Shown: positions 9,524 through 18,998 of the stretch, one piece after another
How positions within the stretch are numbered: the first letter of the stretch is position 1
How the letters are laid out: the number at the start of each line of letters is the position of its first letter
Source: Acetobacter cerevisiae
GTDB taxonomy: Bacteria; Pseudomonadota; Alphaproteobacteria; Acetobacterales; Acetobacteraceae
NCBI RefSeq assembly: GCF_001580535.1
Contig: NZ_LHZA01000148.1
Coordinates: forward strand, 1 to 64,000
Reading direction: 5' to 3'
Length of the DNA stretch: 64,000 nucleotides
Program-made: the position numbers and the translations under genes
Notes under the pieces: generated by a model
What the model was told of the DNA's origin: nothing
The model's database searches: none
The model's input: only the letters and a program-made list of their open reading frames with translations

Positions 9524-10288
9524 TTATTCCATCGGCGGCTGGCCGTTAGAGGCAGACGTTCCCCCATCCACCGGAATAGTCGCCCCCGTGACATACCCAG
9601 CCGCGTCGCTCGCCAGAAAGACAATCACACTGGCAATATCTTCCGGCTCACCAAGGCGACCAAGGGCAGTACGCTCTATGAACTTCTTCGCTTTTGCCTC
9701 ATCTTCCACCAGCCCCTTGCCCATTGCTGTACGGCTGAGGCCCGGATTGACGGAATTGACGCGAATACCGTGCTTACCAAGGTCCAGCGCCAGAGAGCGT
9801 GTGAGGTTCACAACCCCGCCCTTGGCTGCGTTATATGCCGGGAAATTCCAGTCCCCACCCATGCCGGAAATAGAGGCGACATTGATAATGTTGCCTTTGG
9901 TCTTTTTCAGATGCGGGATAGCAGCGCGTGCACAATAAAAGGTGCCGCTCAGATCAATATTGATCACGCTCGCCCATGTCTCATCACTGATGTCTTCCGG
10001 TTGCCCGGGGCGCGCAATCCCTGCGTTGTTCACCAGCACATCAATCTGACCGAAATGCTCTGCGGCGTCTTGTATGGCCCGGTTGACGGCGGCTGAGTCT
10101 GCAATATCGCACGCAACAGCCAAAGTCCGCTCTTTAGAAAACTGCCCAGCAACCTTGTTCAAATTGTCTTCGTCCGCGTCCAGCAGAACCACATTAGCCC
10201 CTTCAGCATGAAAGCTCCGCGCAGTCGCTTCCCCAAAGCCGGAAGCAGCCCCTGTCACAATGACGGTCTTGCCTGAAAAACGCTGCAT
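9524..10288 (-). CDS. Short-chain dehydrogenase/reductase (SDR)
   Basis: Classical SDR of 254 aa. It has the nucleotide-binding TGAASGFGEA near residue 12, NNAG near residue 88, a catalytic Ser in NVASISG and YNAAK near residue 153, and ends with a typical PVDGGTSAS. The Asp after the second strand (LLDADED) suggests NAD rather than NADP. The substrate cannot be told from sequence; 2,3-butanediol or sugar-alcohol oxidation would fit the likely host. AAGGAG lies 7 nt before the ATG. It is divergent from an IclR-type regulator. Confidence 0.85.
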   Translation of the reverse strand: MQRFSGKTVIVTGAASGFGEATARSFHAEGANVVLLDADEDNLNKVAGQFSKERTLAVACDIADSAAVNRAIQDAAEHFGQIDVLVNNAGIARPGQPEDISDETWASVINIDLSGTFYCARAAIPHLKKTKGNIINVASISGMGGDWNFPAYNAAKGGVVNLTRSLALDLGKHGIRVNSVNPGLSRTAMGKGLVEDEAKAKKFIERTALGRLGEPEDIASVIVFLASDAAGYVTGATIPVDGGTSASNGQPPME

Positions 10289-10396
10289 GAAGATCTCCTT
10301 ATGTCTGCCGTGCAGTCTCTCTGCACTCAGGCACTCAAACCGCCTGCTCCGGAGGTCGTTCTTTCAGGACAGGGACATTGCCCGCAAAATCTGCAA

Positions 10397-10417
10397 AAGT
10401 TCACCCATGATGAACTT
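10397..10417. promoter_or_regulatory. Palindromic operator between SDR and iclR-type genes
   Basis: AAGTTCA at 10397-10403 and TGAACTT at 10411-10417 form a perfect 7-bp inverted repeat around a 7-nt spacer. It sits in the 189-bp divergent region and is a plausible site for the IclR-type protein encoded at 10478-11206. Confidence 0.55.
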
Positions 10418-10477
10418 ACTCCAGTTCCCAAAGACGGGTTCGTCACGATAAATCCTGATCATCAGGAGACCTGTCCC

Positions 10478-11206
10478 ATGGGCAAAACCCCGAAACTTAT
10501 TCAGTCAATTGAACGTTCCGCCGCCATTCTGGAAATCATCGCTCAGGAGGGTGGGAGCGCACGCCTGCAACAAATTGCCGGCATCTCCGGTATTGGAAAA
10601 ACGACCGTCCACAATATTCTCCAGACACTCGACCATCTGGGCTATGTGCAGCGTCGCACCGGGGATATGCGCTATCATCTGGGTGGGCGCATCCTCAATC
10701 TGGCCCGGATTACGGGGGATGATAATGCTCTCCGTGCCCGCCTGCGCCCTGCCCTCAATGCCATTGCAGAAGAGAGTGGTGCGACCGTCTGGCTGGCCGT
10801 TCCCAGCGGGGATGAGGCCGCCTATCTGGATATCGTCAACCTGCCAGACCCGGACCTGATGCGCAGCATTCCAAGCCGGGAAAAGCTGGAAGGCTCCGCC
10901 GTGGGGCTGGTTTTTCTGGCCTTTGTGCCCGGCCTTGGCAAACGGGTGCTGACAACCCGCGCCAATGCTCTGAACAGTGACATCCTCGCCCAGATTGAAA
11001 CCGTGCGCATCAAGGGCTTTGCGCTGGATCTGCAAGGCTACCATGCGGGCATAAACGGCGTTGCCATTCCCTGGCGGGACAATGGTGAAGTGCGCGCCAG
11101 TGTCTGCCTGACCGGCCCTGCCAGCAAGCTCCCGCCACACCGGCTCAGCCGTCTGGCCTGGATGATGATGAAGCATGTCGAACGCACGGATATCCAGAGC
11201 TGCTGA
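10478..11206 (+). CDS. IclR-family transcriptional regulator
   Basis: Regulator of 242 aa. The N-terminal winged helix is SIERSAAILEIIAQEGG followed by LQQIAGISGIGKTTVHNIL. The C-terminal effector-binding domain includes LEGSAVGLVFLAF and ends with a shortened final helix. The ATG at 10478 was chosen because it has an AGGAG upstream and gives the usual family N-terminus; the open frame extends 59 codons further without family similarity. It is divergent from the SDR, its probable target. Confidence 0.8.
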   Translation: MGKTPKLIQSIERSAAILEIIAQEGGSARLQQIAGISGIGKTTVHNILQTLDHLGYVQRRTGDMRYHLGGRILNLARITGDDNALRARLRPALNAIAEESGATVWLAVPSGDEAAYLDIVNLPDPDLMRSIPSREKLEGSAVGLVFLAFVPGLGKRVLTTRANALNSDILAQIETVRIKGFALDLQGYHAGINGVAIPWRDNGEVRASVCLTGPASKLPPHRLSRLAWMMMKHVERTDIQSC

Positions 11207-11296
11207 ACAAATAGTCTTTCCCTTGCGTCCCTCATTCCCTTATTGAGCAGCGCAGCTACTCTGCGCCTTTTTCTCAGGAAAGCGATTTTCTCTGCC

Positions 11297-11695
11297 ATGA
11301 AGTCTTCTACCGCGACCGCCATGATCACTGCTGCTCTGGCCGAAGCAGACCGCATGAATGTTTCTGTCTGCATTTCCATTGTGGATGCCGCAGCCTGGCC
11401 CGTCGCCTTTATGCGTATGGAAGGCACCATTCTGGGCGCCATTGATATCGCCAACAAAAAAGCTCGCACCGCTGTGCTGTTCCAGATGGACAGCGCCGAC
11501 TTTGCAGAAATTGCCCACCCCAACGCCCATGCCTACACGCTGGAAAATACCAATGGTGGCCTCATCAGCTTTGGCGGCGGCCTTGTGCTGAAAGATGCCG
11601 AAGGCAGGGTTGTGGGAGCCATTGGCGTGTCCGGCGCCAGCACTGCGGATGATATTGCCATTGCCACCGTCGCCTCTCGCGTTCTGACCGCCTGA
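11297..11695 (+). CDS. GlcG/HbpS-like small protein (heme-binding uptake family)
   Basis: A 132-aa member of the GlcG/HbpS family: an N-terminal helix (ATAMITAALAEADRMNV), then VSICIVDA-like and FMRMEGTILGAIDIANKKARTA segments and a Gly-rich GGGLVLKDAEGRVVGAIGVSG. Family members bind heme or act in oxidative sensing, but many have no known role. The ATG at 11297 gives the usual N-terminus, though the purine-rich tract AGGAAAG lies rather far upstream. An MFS exporter follows after 27 bp on the same strand. Confidence 0.7.
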   Translation: MKSSTATAMITAALAEADRMNVSVCISIVDAAAWPVAFMRMEGTILGAIDIANKKARTAVLFQMDSADFAEIAHPNAHAYTLENTNGGLISFGGGLVLKDAEGRVVGAIGVSGASTADDIAIATVASRVLTA

Positions 11696-11722
11696 GCCGA
11701 CTTTTTTAAGCCGAGACCCTGC

Positions 11723-12958
11723 ATGACATCAGAAACCGTGCCGCCTGAGAGCGGTCTTACCGTGGTTCCGCCACCTCATGGCAGAACCGCCGCCCTCCTC
11801 ACTCTCACCTTCGGCACGTTTGTTGTCGGCACCGGGGAGTTTGCCATCATGGGCATGCTCCCGGAATTTGCACAGTCGCTCAATCTGTCTCTGGCCGATG
11901 CCGGTTATGCCATTACCGCTTACGCGCTCGGGGTGGTCATTGGCGCACCGCTGATCACCATTCTGGGGGCACGGCTGTCCCGGCGTGAGCTTCTGCTTGT
12001 TCTGCTGATCATGTTCTGCCTTGGCAATTTTCTAAGCATTGTCATGCCCACACCGGGGCTGGTTGAGGTCGCTCGTTTTCTGACAGGCCTGCCGCATGGC
12101 GCGCTCTTCGGAATTTCCGCCCTTGTGGCGGCTTCCATGGTGGAACGCACCCGCCGCGGCTGGGCGGTCGGGCGCGTGCTGTCCGGCATCGCCATTTCCA
12201 CCCTGATCGGCGCGCCGTTTTCCACCTTTGCGGCAGACCATTTTGGCTGGCGCATTGCCTATCTGATTATCGGCCTGTTTGGCGTTCTGACCTTTCTGGG
12301 CGTCCTGCGCTATATTCCGGCCGATAAACCCAACCGCAAGAACTCCCCGCTTAAGGAAATCACGGCGCTGGGCAACATGCAGGTTCTGCTCACCCTGCTG
12401 ACTGCTGCTGTGGGATTTGGCGGGATGTTTGGGGTCTACACCTACCTCACCAGTGTTCTGCAAAACGTGACCCACGTGCCGGAATGGCAGACCATGATCT
12501 ATATGGTGATCTGGGGTGCCGGCATGCTCGTCGGCGCAAACGCCGGAGCCTGGCTGGTGGACCGCAACATCAATCTGGCCGCCATCATCGCCCTTGCGGG
12601 CAGCGCGGTCATCATGTTCGCATTTTCCACTGTGCTGCACAGCAATCTCGCCCTGATGCTGATTGTCTTCCTGATCCCCACCTTTGTGAACGGACTTGGC
12701 CCGGCACTTCAGACACGGCTGATGGATTTTGCGGGCGATGCTCAGACGCTTGCTGCCTCCCTCAACCATTCAGCCTTCAACATTGCCAACGCATTGGGGG
12801 CCTCTCTGGGCAGTGTGCTGCTGGCGCACCAGTTCGGGTATGGCTCGCTTGGCATTGGCGGAGCACTGCTCTCCATCGGTGGCCTGCTGGTGTATCTGTT
12901 TGCCCTTCTTCTGCTCAAAAAAAGCGGCCAGCCGGAAGAACGCAGCTCCCTTACCTGA
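11723..12958 (+). CDS. MFS exporter of the DHA1 AraJ/SotB type
   Basis: Inner-membrane drug or sugar efflux transporter of 411 aa with 12 hydrophobic segments. It has the DHA1 signature near the N-terminus (GTFVVGTGEFAIMGMLPEF), LGARLSRRELLL (motif A) near residue 85 and a helix-4 Arg in VARFLTGLPHGALFG. Members export arabinose, purine nucleosides or drugs. It forms a short unit with the GlcG/HbpS-like gene and ends at a strong terminator. Confidence 0.8.
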   Translation: MTSETVPPESGLTVVPPPHGRTAALLTLTFGTFVVGTGEFAIMGMLPEFAQSLNLSLADAGYAITAYALGVVIGAPLITILGARLSRRELLLVLLIMFCLGNFLSIVMPTPGLVEVARFLTGLPHGALFGISALVAASMVERTRRGWAVGRVLSGIAISTLIGAPFSTFAADHFGWRIAYLIIGLFGVLTFLGVLRYIPADKPNRKNSPLKEITALGNMQVLLTLLTAAVGFGGMFGVYTYLTSVLQNVTHVPEWQTMIYMVIWGAGMLVGANAGAWLVDRNINLAAIIALAGSAVIMFAFSTVLHSNLALMLIVFLIPTFVNGLGPALQTRLMDFAGDAQTLAASLNHSAFNIANALGASLGSVLLAHQFGYGSLGIGGALLSIGGLLVYLFALLLLKKSGQPEERSSLT

Positions 12959-12981
12959 AGCCACGTCCTAATCCCCTGAAA

Positions 12982-13023
12982 AAAAACCCCTTCCCCGGTT
13001 TTGCGCCGCGGAAGGGGTTTTTG
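12982..13023 (+). terminator. Rho-independent terminator after the MFS gene
   Basis: An A-run and CCCCTTCC at 12987-12994 pair with GGAAGGGG and a T-run ending at 13022. It lies 24 bp after the MFS stop. The A-run on the other side would let it work in both directions. Confidence 0.85.
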
Positions 13024-13224
13024 CTTTTCCGGTGTTCTCACAAAGCCTTAGGAGGCCTCATCCTCCTAAACCGCGTTCTTTATGCAACAGATATGAGCAA
13101 AAACTGCCTAAAAATGTCACAAAAACATCACACCCCTCTGTGAAGCCTTTGCATATCTGGAGGTTCAACGGCTAAGAGACCGCTTCTCTTTGACCCGCAT
13201 CACCCTCCGGAGTGCTGACCGCAA

Positions 13225-15639
13225 GTGCGCACCAAACATCTGCTTTTGTCCTCTATTGCACTGTTTGCCATAGAACGCCCCGCTCTGGCTGCTGAAACCA
13301 CCCCGCAGCACAAGCATGCAGCCCGCCATGCGCAGCCGGTTTCCGCGCACAAGGCCGCAGCAGCACAGTCCGCTCCGAAGGCCGCAACCAAAGCGTCCGC
13401 CAGCCACCACAGCAAACCGGCAGATCTGGAATCGCACGGCACGGAAAGTGTGTCCGTCACAGGCCGTCAGCTGACCGGGCGTGATGCAGAACAGACCGTC
13501 ACAAAGGCCGTCATGCGCCAGTTCGTGCCGGGCACCAGCCCATACAAGATGCTGGACCGGATGCCGGGTGTGAGCTTCTCCTCCACAGACCCGTTCGGCA
13601 TCGACAGCTTCGGCGCCAACCTCTACGTGCGCGGGTTCTTCATGAACCAGCTTGGCGTGACGGTGGATGGCGTGCCCCTGAACGACCAGACCTATCAGTC
13701 CATCAGCGGCATGAGCCTCGCCTCCTCCATTATCCCGGATGATATCCAGTCCATGCGCATGTCGCAGGGGGCCGGATCGGTTGAGCTGCCCTCCACCAAT
13801 ACGCTGGGCGGCACCATTCAGATCGGCTCGTCCGATCCGTCCGAAAAGCGCGGCGGCAAGGTCAGCCAGTCTTTCGGCAGCTATAATTCCTACCGCACCT
13901 ACGTGCGGCTGGATTCCGGCAAGCTGAATGACACCGGTACCCGCTTTTACACTTCCTACGCCCGCACGGATGAAGGCATGTGGATGGGTAAAGGAGACCA
14001 GTTCATGCAGCAGGTCGATGCCAAGCTGGTGCAGCCCATTGGCCACCGCAGCCGCATGTCAGCCTTCTTCAACTGGTCCACTCTGGCGCAGTGGAACTAC
14101 CCGGATACGTCCATCGGCATCCTGAAAAACCTCGGCTGGCGCACGCCGCATCTCTACCCCAACTATGCGCAGGCGTACGGGATTGCCAATGGCACCCGCC
14201 CTGTGCCGCCGGGATACAATAATGTGCCGGGTATTGATGGCTCTGACATTGCCATGTACGACGGCGGTCAGTCTGAAACAAACTTTATGGGTGGCCTGCA
14301 TTTTGACCTCGCCCTGACAGACCGCCTGACGTGGAACACCACCCTCTACGGCCACAGCCAGACAGGCTATTACAGCTACACGGATTCAGAAGATCCCTCC
14401 CCCAACGGCGCGCCGTTCTCGGAAGAAGTCTGGCAGAACCGGCAGGAACGCTACGGGATTGATACCAGCCTGCGCTATAAATGGGGCCGCCACACCATTG
14501 AAGGTGGCGTCTGGTACGAAAACAACAACCAGCAGGCGGGCCTGTTCAATTATCAGGAGCCTCTGCTTGGGCAGGGCGCGCCCCTTAAGGCGGTCGGACC
14601 GTATAACGTGTATGGCCGCGCCTTTATGCAGGGCTACAACTTCCAGTGGACCACCAATGTCATGCAGTTCCATTTGCAGGACAGTGTGCAACTGACACCG
14701 GGCCTTACGCTGCATGCCGGGTTTAAATCCATGGTGGCGACGACGGCTGGCGGTGCGAACTACAACAATGCCGACTGGACGGGTGCTGATACGCTGCCCA
14801 ACGGTTCCCTGACGGCTTCTCAGGCCTTCCTGCCCCACATCAATCTGGACTGGCACCTCAACGACCACCACGAGTTCTACGTGGACGTCGCCGAGAACAT
14901 GCGGGCTTATGAAGTCTCGGCCTTTGGCGTTGGGAACTCCCTTTACTCCGTGCAGGACCAGGCCACCTTTCAGGCGCAGAAAAGGGCGGCAGAGCCGTCC
15001 AAAGCCTGGGTTTATCTGGGAGGTTATCGCTATACCTCCCGCTACCTGCAGGCGAATGCGACCATCTATCACGCCAGCCTGATCCACCCGCTGCTGGCGG
15101 CGGCTGTTGGTTCTCTGACCAACCCGGTCTCTCAGGTGATCGACTTCGGCCACATTTCCATGACGGGTGCGAACGGGGCGATTACCCTTACACCCATCCG
15201 AGGTCTGAGCTTTACGAATACCCTGAGCTACAACAAGGGCACGTATGATAGGAACGTGGACACCGTCGGCGGGTATTACGCTCTTTCAGGCAAGAACATC
15301 GTCAACTATCCGGCGTGGATGTATAAAACGTCCCTGGCCTACACATGGAAAGGTGCGACCGCGCATTTTGACGCCAACTATTTTGGCCGCCGTTACTACA
15401 GCTTTATGAACGACACATCCGTGCCGGGCTACTGGGTGGCCAATGCGGGTCTTGAATACCGCTTTGGGGACATGAGCGTTCTGAAAAACGTCACGGCCAG
15501 CTTCAATGTCTATAACCTGTTTAACAACAAATACATTTCCATGATGGGCCAGAACGATAACCCCGCCGTGGGGGATTATCAGTCCATGGAACGTGGGGCT
15601 GTGCGCGAATTTTTCGGCACCGTCAGCACGTCTTTCTAA
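13225..15639 (+). CDS. TonB-dependent outer-membrane receptor with a His/Ala-rich N-terminal tail
   Basis: Outer-membrane receptor of 804 aa: a signal peptide ending at ALAAE, then a 45-residue tail rich in His, Ala and Lys, then ESVSVTGRQL, which could serve as the TonB box. The plug (about 75-215) has the usual LYVRGFFMNQLGVTVDGVPL and a 22-strand-type barrel follows, ending in Phe (FFGTVSTSF). The GTG start follows CCGGAG. The ligand cannot be inferred; the His-rich tail hints at metal contact but is not proof. The flanking genes are convergent or unrelated. Confidence 0.85.
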   Translation: MRTKHLLLSSIALFAIERPALAAETTPQHKHAARHAQPVSAHKAAAAQSAPKAATKASASHHSKPADLESHGTESVSVTGRQLTGRDAEQTVTKAVMRQFVPGTSPYKMLDRMPGVSFSSTDPFGIDSFGANLYVRGFFMNQLGVTVDGVPLNDQTYQSISGMSLASSIIPDDIQSMRMSQGAGSVELPSTNTLGGTIQIGSSDPSEKRGGKVSQSFGSYNSYRTYVRLDSGKLNDTGTRFYTSYARTDEGMWMGKGDQFMQQVDAKLVQPIGHRSRMSAFFNWSTLAQWNYPDTSIGILKNLGWRTPHLYPNYAQAYGIANGTRPVPPGYNNVPGIDGSDIAMYDGGQSETNFMGGLHFDLALTDRLTWNTTLYGHSQTGYYSYTDSEDPSPNGAPFSEEVWQNRQERYGIDTSLRYKWGRHTIEGGVWYENNNQQAGLFNYQEPLLGQGAPLKAVGPYNVYGRAFMQGYNFQWTTNVMQFHLQDSVQLTPGLTLHAGFKSMVATTAGGANYNNADWTGADTLPNGSLTASQAFLPHINLDWHLNDHHEFYVDVAENMRAYEVSAFGVGNSLYSVQDQATFQAQKRAAEPSKAWVYLGGYRYTSRYLQANATIYHASLIHPLLAAAVGSLTNPVSQVIDFGHISMTGANGAITLTPIRGLSFTNTLSYNKGTYDRNVDTVGGYYALSGKNIVNYPAWMYKTSLAYTWKGATAHFDANYFGRRYYSFMNDTSVPGYWVANAGLEYRFGDMSVLKNVTASFNVYNLFNNKYISMMGQNDNPAVGDYQSMERGAVREFFGTVSTSF

Positions 15640-15670
15640 ACGCTCTAAGGGGAGCAAGCCTCCCCGCCGC

Positions 15671-16861
15671 TTAGAGAAATTTAAGAACGCTCATATAGAT
15701 CTCGCGCTCCTCGTCAGTCGGCTCCACGCGCACCCGCACCCGACTGCCCGGCGTGCTGATAATGGCATCATGACGCTGGTTGGCGGCCTCATCCAGCGTC
15801 ACACCGGCCCAGCTGAACGCCTGACAGACCTCGTGCCGCAGTACTGCATCATGCTCGCCGATGCCCGCGGTAAAGACCAGTCCGTCCAGACCACCCATCA
15901 CCGCCGTCAGCGAACCGATTTCCTGACGGATACGATACACAAACAGGCTTAGCGCTTCGGCAATCTGCACGCTTTGGGCAGAGCTTGCGTCCTTCGCCAG
16001 CATCTCACGCAGCACCCGCATATCGGGTGAAATACCGGATACACCCAGTAGACCGGACTCATGGTACAGCGTCTGCACCAGCGTCCGCCAGTCGGCCTTT
16101 TCTTCCTGCACCATGTAAAGCAGTACGCCCGGATCAATCGCGCCGCAGCGCGTGCCCATCATCAGGCCATCCAGCGCAGAAAAGCCCATTGTGGTTTCAA
16201 GGCTTTTACCATCCTTCAAGGCGCACAGGCTGGCCCCGCTCCCCAGATGGGCAATAATGGTCCGCCCCGTTGCAAGCTCAGGGTCAATCTGCGCAAGGCG
16301 CTGGGCAATATAGCTGTAGGAAATGCCGTGGAAGCCATAGCGCACCACGCCCCGTTCCTCATACCGGCGCGGCAACGGCAGAAGCCGCGCCACTTTGGGA
16401 ATGGTGCTGTGGAAGGTCGTATCAAAACAGGCCACCTGCAAAAGGTCTGGCCGCCGTTGCGCAATGGCTTTAGCCGGGGCCAGCGTGGCCTGCTGATGCA
16501 GCGGGTCAAACGGGGTGAGCTGGTCCAGCTTGTTCAGAATTTCCGGCGTGATTTTCACTGGTTCCAGAAAATCGGCCCCGCCATGCACAATCCGATGCCC
16601 GGCAGCAACCACCCGGCCCTTCTGCGCAAACTGCTCAAGCCAGTGGAACAGATGGTCAAAAATCGCCAGCCCGGTTTCGGGCCAGTCTTCCTGCACCAGA
16701 ACGGCGCCATCATGGTTTTTGGCATGGAAGCGCGCGCCTGTGGGGTTTTGCTCAATTTCCCCGTTGAGCAGAACTGTCGCTTGCTGACTGTCCGCCTTGT
16801 CGTAAACGGTAAATTTCAGACTGGAAGAGCCACTGTTAAAAACAATAATGACATCCTGCAT
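15671..16861 (-). CDS. ackA: Acetate kinase
   Basis: Converts acetyl phosphate plus ADP to acetate plus ATP in the cytoplasm. The 396-aa length is normal. The first strand VIIVFNSGSSSLKF is the phosphate-binding N-terminus; GYRIVHGG-like HRIVHGGADF, CFDTTFH, RYGFHGISYSYI, IAHLGSGASLCALKDGKS and TRCGAIDPG all match the ASKHA acetate kinase family. The ATG at 16861 has AAGGA upstream. It is the last gene of the five-gene pyruvate-to-acetate cluster and follows pta by 44 bp. Confidence 0.92.
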   Translation of the reverse strand: MQDVIIVFNSGSSSLKFTVYDKADSQQATVLLNGEIEQNPTGARFHAKNHDGAVLVQEDWPETGLAIFDHLFHWLEQFAQKGRVVAAGHRIVHGGADFLEPVKITPEILNKLDQLTPFDPLHQQATLAPAKAIAQRRPDLLQVACFDTTFHSTIPKVARLLPLPRRYEERGVVRYGFHGISYSYIAQRLAQIDPELATGRTIIAHLGSGASLCALKDGKSLETTMGFSALDGLMMGTRCGAIDPGVLLYMVQEEKADWRTLVQTLYHESGLLGVSGISPDMRVLREMLAKDASSAQSVQIAEALSLFVYRIRQEIGSLTAVMGGLDGLVFTAGIGEHDAVLRHEVCQAFSWAGVTLDEAANQRHDAIISTPGSRVRVRVEPTDEEREIYMSVLKFL

Positions 16862-16905
16862 TGATCCGTCCTTCTCTATGGCTCTTCTTCTGTCCTGAAC
16901 CCGCC

Positions 16906-17925
16906 TCACGCCGCAGGAGCGCTTTCCGGATGCAGGTGCCGCGCATACAGTGCGCCCACAGCAATGGACGCCAGCCGCGCCTGCACACTATCCGCCCGGC
17001 TGGTCAGCAACACCGGCACACTGGCCCCCAGCACCACTCCGGCTGAATCCGCTCCGGCCAGAAAGATCATGTTCTTGGCCAGCATGTTGCCTGCTTCCAG
17101 ATCGGGTGTCACAAGAATTTGCGCTCGCCCCGCTACGGGCGAGACAATGCCTTTGATTTTGGCGGCCTCTGCGCTCACGGCATTATCCATGGCCAGCGGG
17201 CCATCCAGAACACCGCCTTCAATCTGCCCACGCTCCGCCATTTTACACAGGGCCGCGGCATCCACCGTGCCCGGAATTTTGGGGTTCACGGTTTCCACAG
17301 CAGACAGCAGCGCCACCCGCGGCTCCCCAAGCCCAAGGCCCCGATGCAGATCAATCGCGTTCTGCACAATATCGCGCTTGATGGTAAGGTCGGGGAAGAT
17401 ATTGATAGCGGCATCCGTCACAAAAATAAGGTCATCATAAGCAGGCACTGCGAGCAGAAAGACATGGCTCACCCGCCGGGCCGTGCGCAACCCACTCTCT
17501 GGTGAGACGACGGCATGCATCAACACATCTGTGTGCAGGCTGCCTTTCATCAGGGCATGCACCTGCCCGGATTTGACCAGCGCTACAGCCTGCGCCGCAG
17601 CCTCCTGCGGGGTGGCGACATCCACAATGGTTGCGCCCCCCAGATCAATTCCGCAGCTCTGCGCCACGTCTGCAATCAGAGCGCGCAGGCCGATCAGAAC
17701 GGGTTCCAGAATATTCTGCTGCGCCGCATCCATCGCGCCTTCCAGCGCATGCTGCTCACACGGCCAGACAATACCGATATTCACCTTGCCGGGGAGCTGT
17801 CTGGCCCGCTCAATCAGATTTTCAAAAGCCTGATGGCTTTTAGGGCCGGAGGCTGCGGGCATATCAGCACTATCCTGCACATACTGCTGCGCTGGGGTTA
17901 CGGAAGCAGCAGAAGAGGACGCCAT
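16906..17925 (-). CDS. pta: Phosphate acetyl/butyryltransferase (PTA_PTB family)
   Basis: Transfers an acyl group, most likely acetyl, from CoA to phosphate. The 339-aa protein is a single PTA_PTB domain without the extra N-terminal domains of enteric Pta. Typical stretches are ALMKGSLHTDVLMHAVV, RRVSHVFLLAVP, FVTDAAINIFPDL and LEAGNMLAKNMIFLAGAD. I prefer the ATG at 17925, with AGGAAAA 8 nt upstream, to the one at 17949, which has no Shine-Dalgarno. With ackA it makes ATP from acetyl-CoA. Substrate chain length is inferred from the neighbour. Confidence 0.85.
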   Translation of the reverse strand: MASSSAASVTPAQQYVQDSADMPAASGPKSHQAFENLIERARQLPGKVNIGIVWPCEQHALEGAMDAAQQNILEPVLIGLRALIADVAQSCGIDLGGATIVDVATPQEAAAQAVALVKSGQVHALMKGSLHTDVLMHAVVSPESGLRTARRVSHVFLLAVPAYDDLIFVTDAAINIFPDLTIKRDIVQNAIDLHRGLGLGEPRVALLSAVETVNPKIPGTVDAAALCKMAERGQIEGGVLDGPLAMDNAVSAEAAKIKGIVSPVAGRAQILVTPDLEAGNMLAKNMIFLAGADSAGVVLGASVPVLLTSRADSVQARLASIAVGALYARHLHPESAPAA

Positions 17926-17955
17926 GGTCTGATTTTCCTGTTGAGACATACTACG

Positions 17956-18960
17956 TTACTGCCCGAAAGCCAGAGTGGAAGACAAAATACGCCGATACTG
18001 GTCCCGCAGGAACGTCTCGGCCGCCTGCGTGGAGCCATGGGCCGCCAGCTGCCCTTTAAAGGCCGCTACACTCTCCACAGAGCGCGCTTCCATCCACGCC
18101 TGCATCTCTGCCAGCATGGTGGAGAGGAAAACCGAGCCATGCCGCAGCAGGGCTGAGGTCACCATCGCCACATCCGCGCCGGCCAGCAGGCAGCGCACCA
18201 CGTCCTCACCGGAATTGACGCCACCGGAGACCGCAAAGCTGGCCTGAAGCCTGCGGGACAGCAGGCCGGTCCAGATCAGCGGCAGCCGTAGTTCGTAGGA
18301 CGTGCTGAGTTGCGCATCGGCTTCCGGTGCTACGGGATGCAGATCCAGCCCCGGCTCATAAAACCGGTTGAACAGCACCAGCCCGGCAGCCCCGGCTTCC
18401 ACCAGCCGTTTCGCCATATTGCCTGGCGCACTGAAAAACGGCGGTAACTTGATGCTGACAGGAATACTGACTTCGGCCTTTACAGCCTTGAGGATGGCAA
18501 TAAACCGCTCTTCCACCTCAGTTCCTGTCTCTTCCGGGTCAGCCGCGATATGCCAGAAGTTCAGCTCAATGGCTGCAGCGCCTGCCTGCTCCAGCTTGCG
18601 GGCAAAATGCACCCAGCCTGCCTGCGTGCAGCCATTCAGGCTGGCAATAACCGGCACCCCGGCCCGTTCCGCCGCACGCCGCAGGACGGACAGCCGTCCA
18701 TCCAACACAGTGGCCTGCGGCACAGCGGGAAAATACCCGCCATTAACGTCCGGATGACTATCCTCGCCCATCTCAAACAAGGCGGCGTCATGCACCTCCT
18801 GCGCGGCAATCTCCTCCTCAAAAATGGAGGCCATGACAATGGCCGCCGCCCCTGCATCCGCTACACGCAGAATGTGATCCAGATCAGCTGTCAGAGGTGA
18901 TGCGGACGCCACAATGGGGTGCCGCAGGGAAAGGCCCAGATACTGTGTTTCAAGGTTCAT
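17956..18960 (-). CDS. Dihydroorotate dehydrogenase-like FMN protein
   Basis: A 334-aa TIM-barrel protein of the PyrD-like group: LGLSLRHPIVASASPLT at the N-terminus, ELNFWHIAADPE, VSIPVSIKLPPFF, and FAVSGGVNSGEDVVRCLLAGADVAMVTSALL near residue 245 for FMN phosphate. It lacks a quinone-binding N-terminus. Its place between nifJ and pta makes pyrimidine synthesis unlikely; a redox role with the ferredoxin system is possible. The start at 18960 has GGGGAG upstream and gives the family N-terminus. Confidence 0.75.
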   Translation of the reverse strand: MNLETQYLGLSLRHPIVASASPLTADLDHILRVADAGAAAIVMASIFEEEIAAQEVHDAALFEMGEDSHPDVNGGYFPAVPQATVLDGRLSVLRRAAERAGVPVIASLNGCTQAGWVHFARKLEQAGAAAIELNFWHIAADPEETGTEVEERFIAILKAVKAEVSIPVSIKLPPFFSAPGNMAKRLVEAGAAGLVLFNRFYEPGLDLHPVAPEADAQLSTSYELRLPLIWTGLLSRRLQASFAVSGGVNSGEDVVRCLLAGADVAMVTSALLRHGSVFLSTMLAEMQAWMEARSVESVAAFKGQLAAHGSTQAAETFLRDQYRRILSSTLAFGQ

Positions 18961-18998
18961 GCTCTTTAACTCCCCGGTTCTTTGAGACCCTGCGGTTT

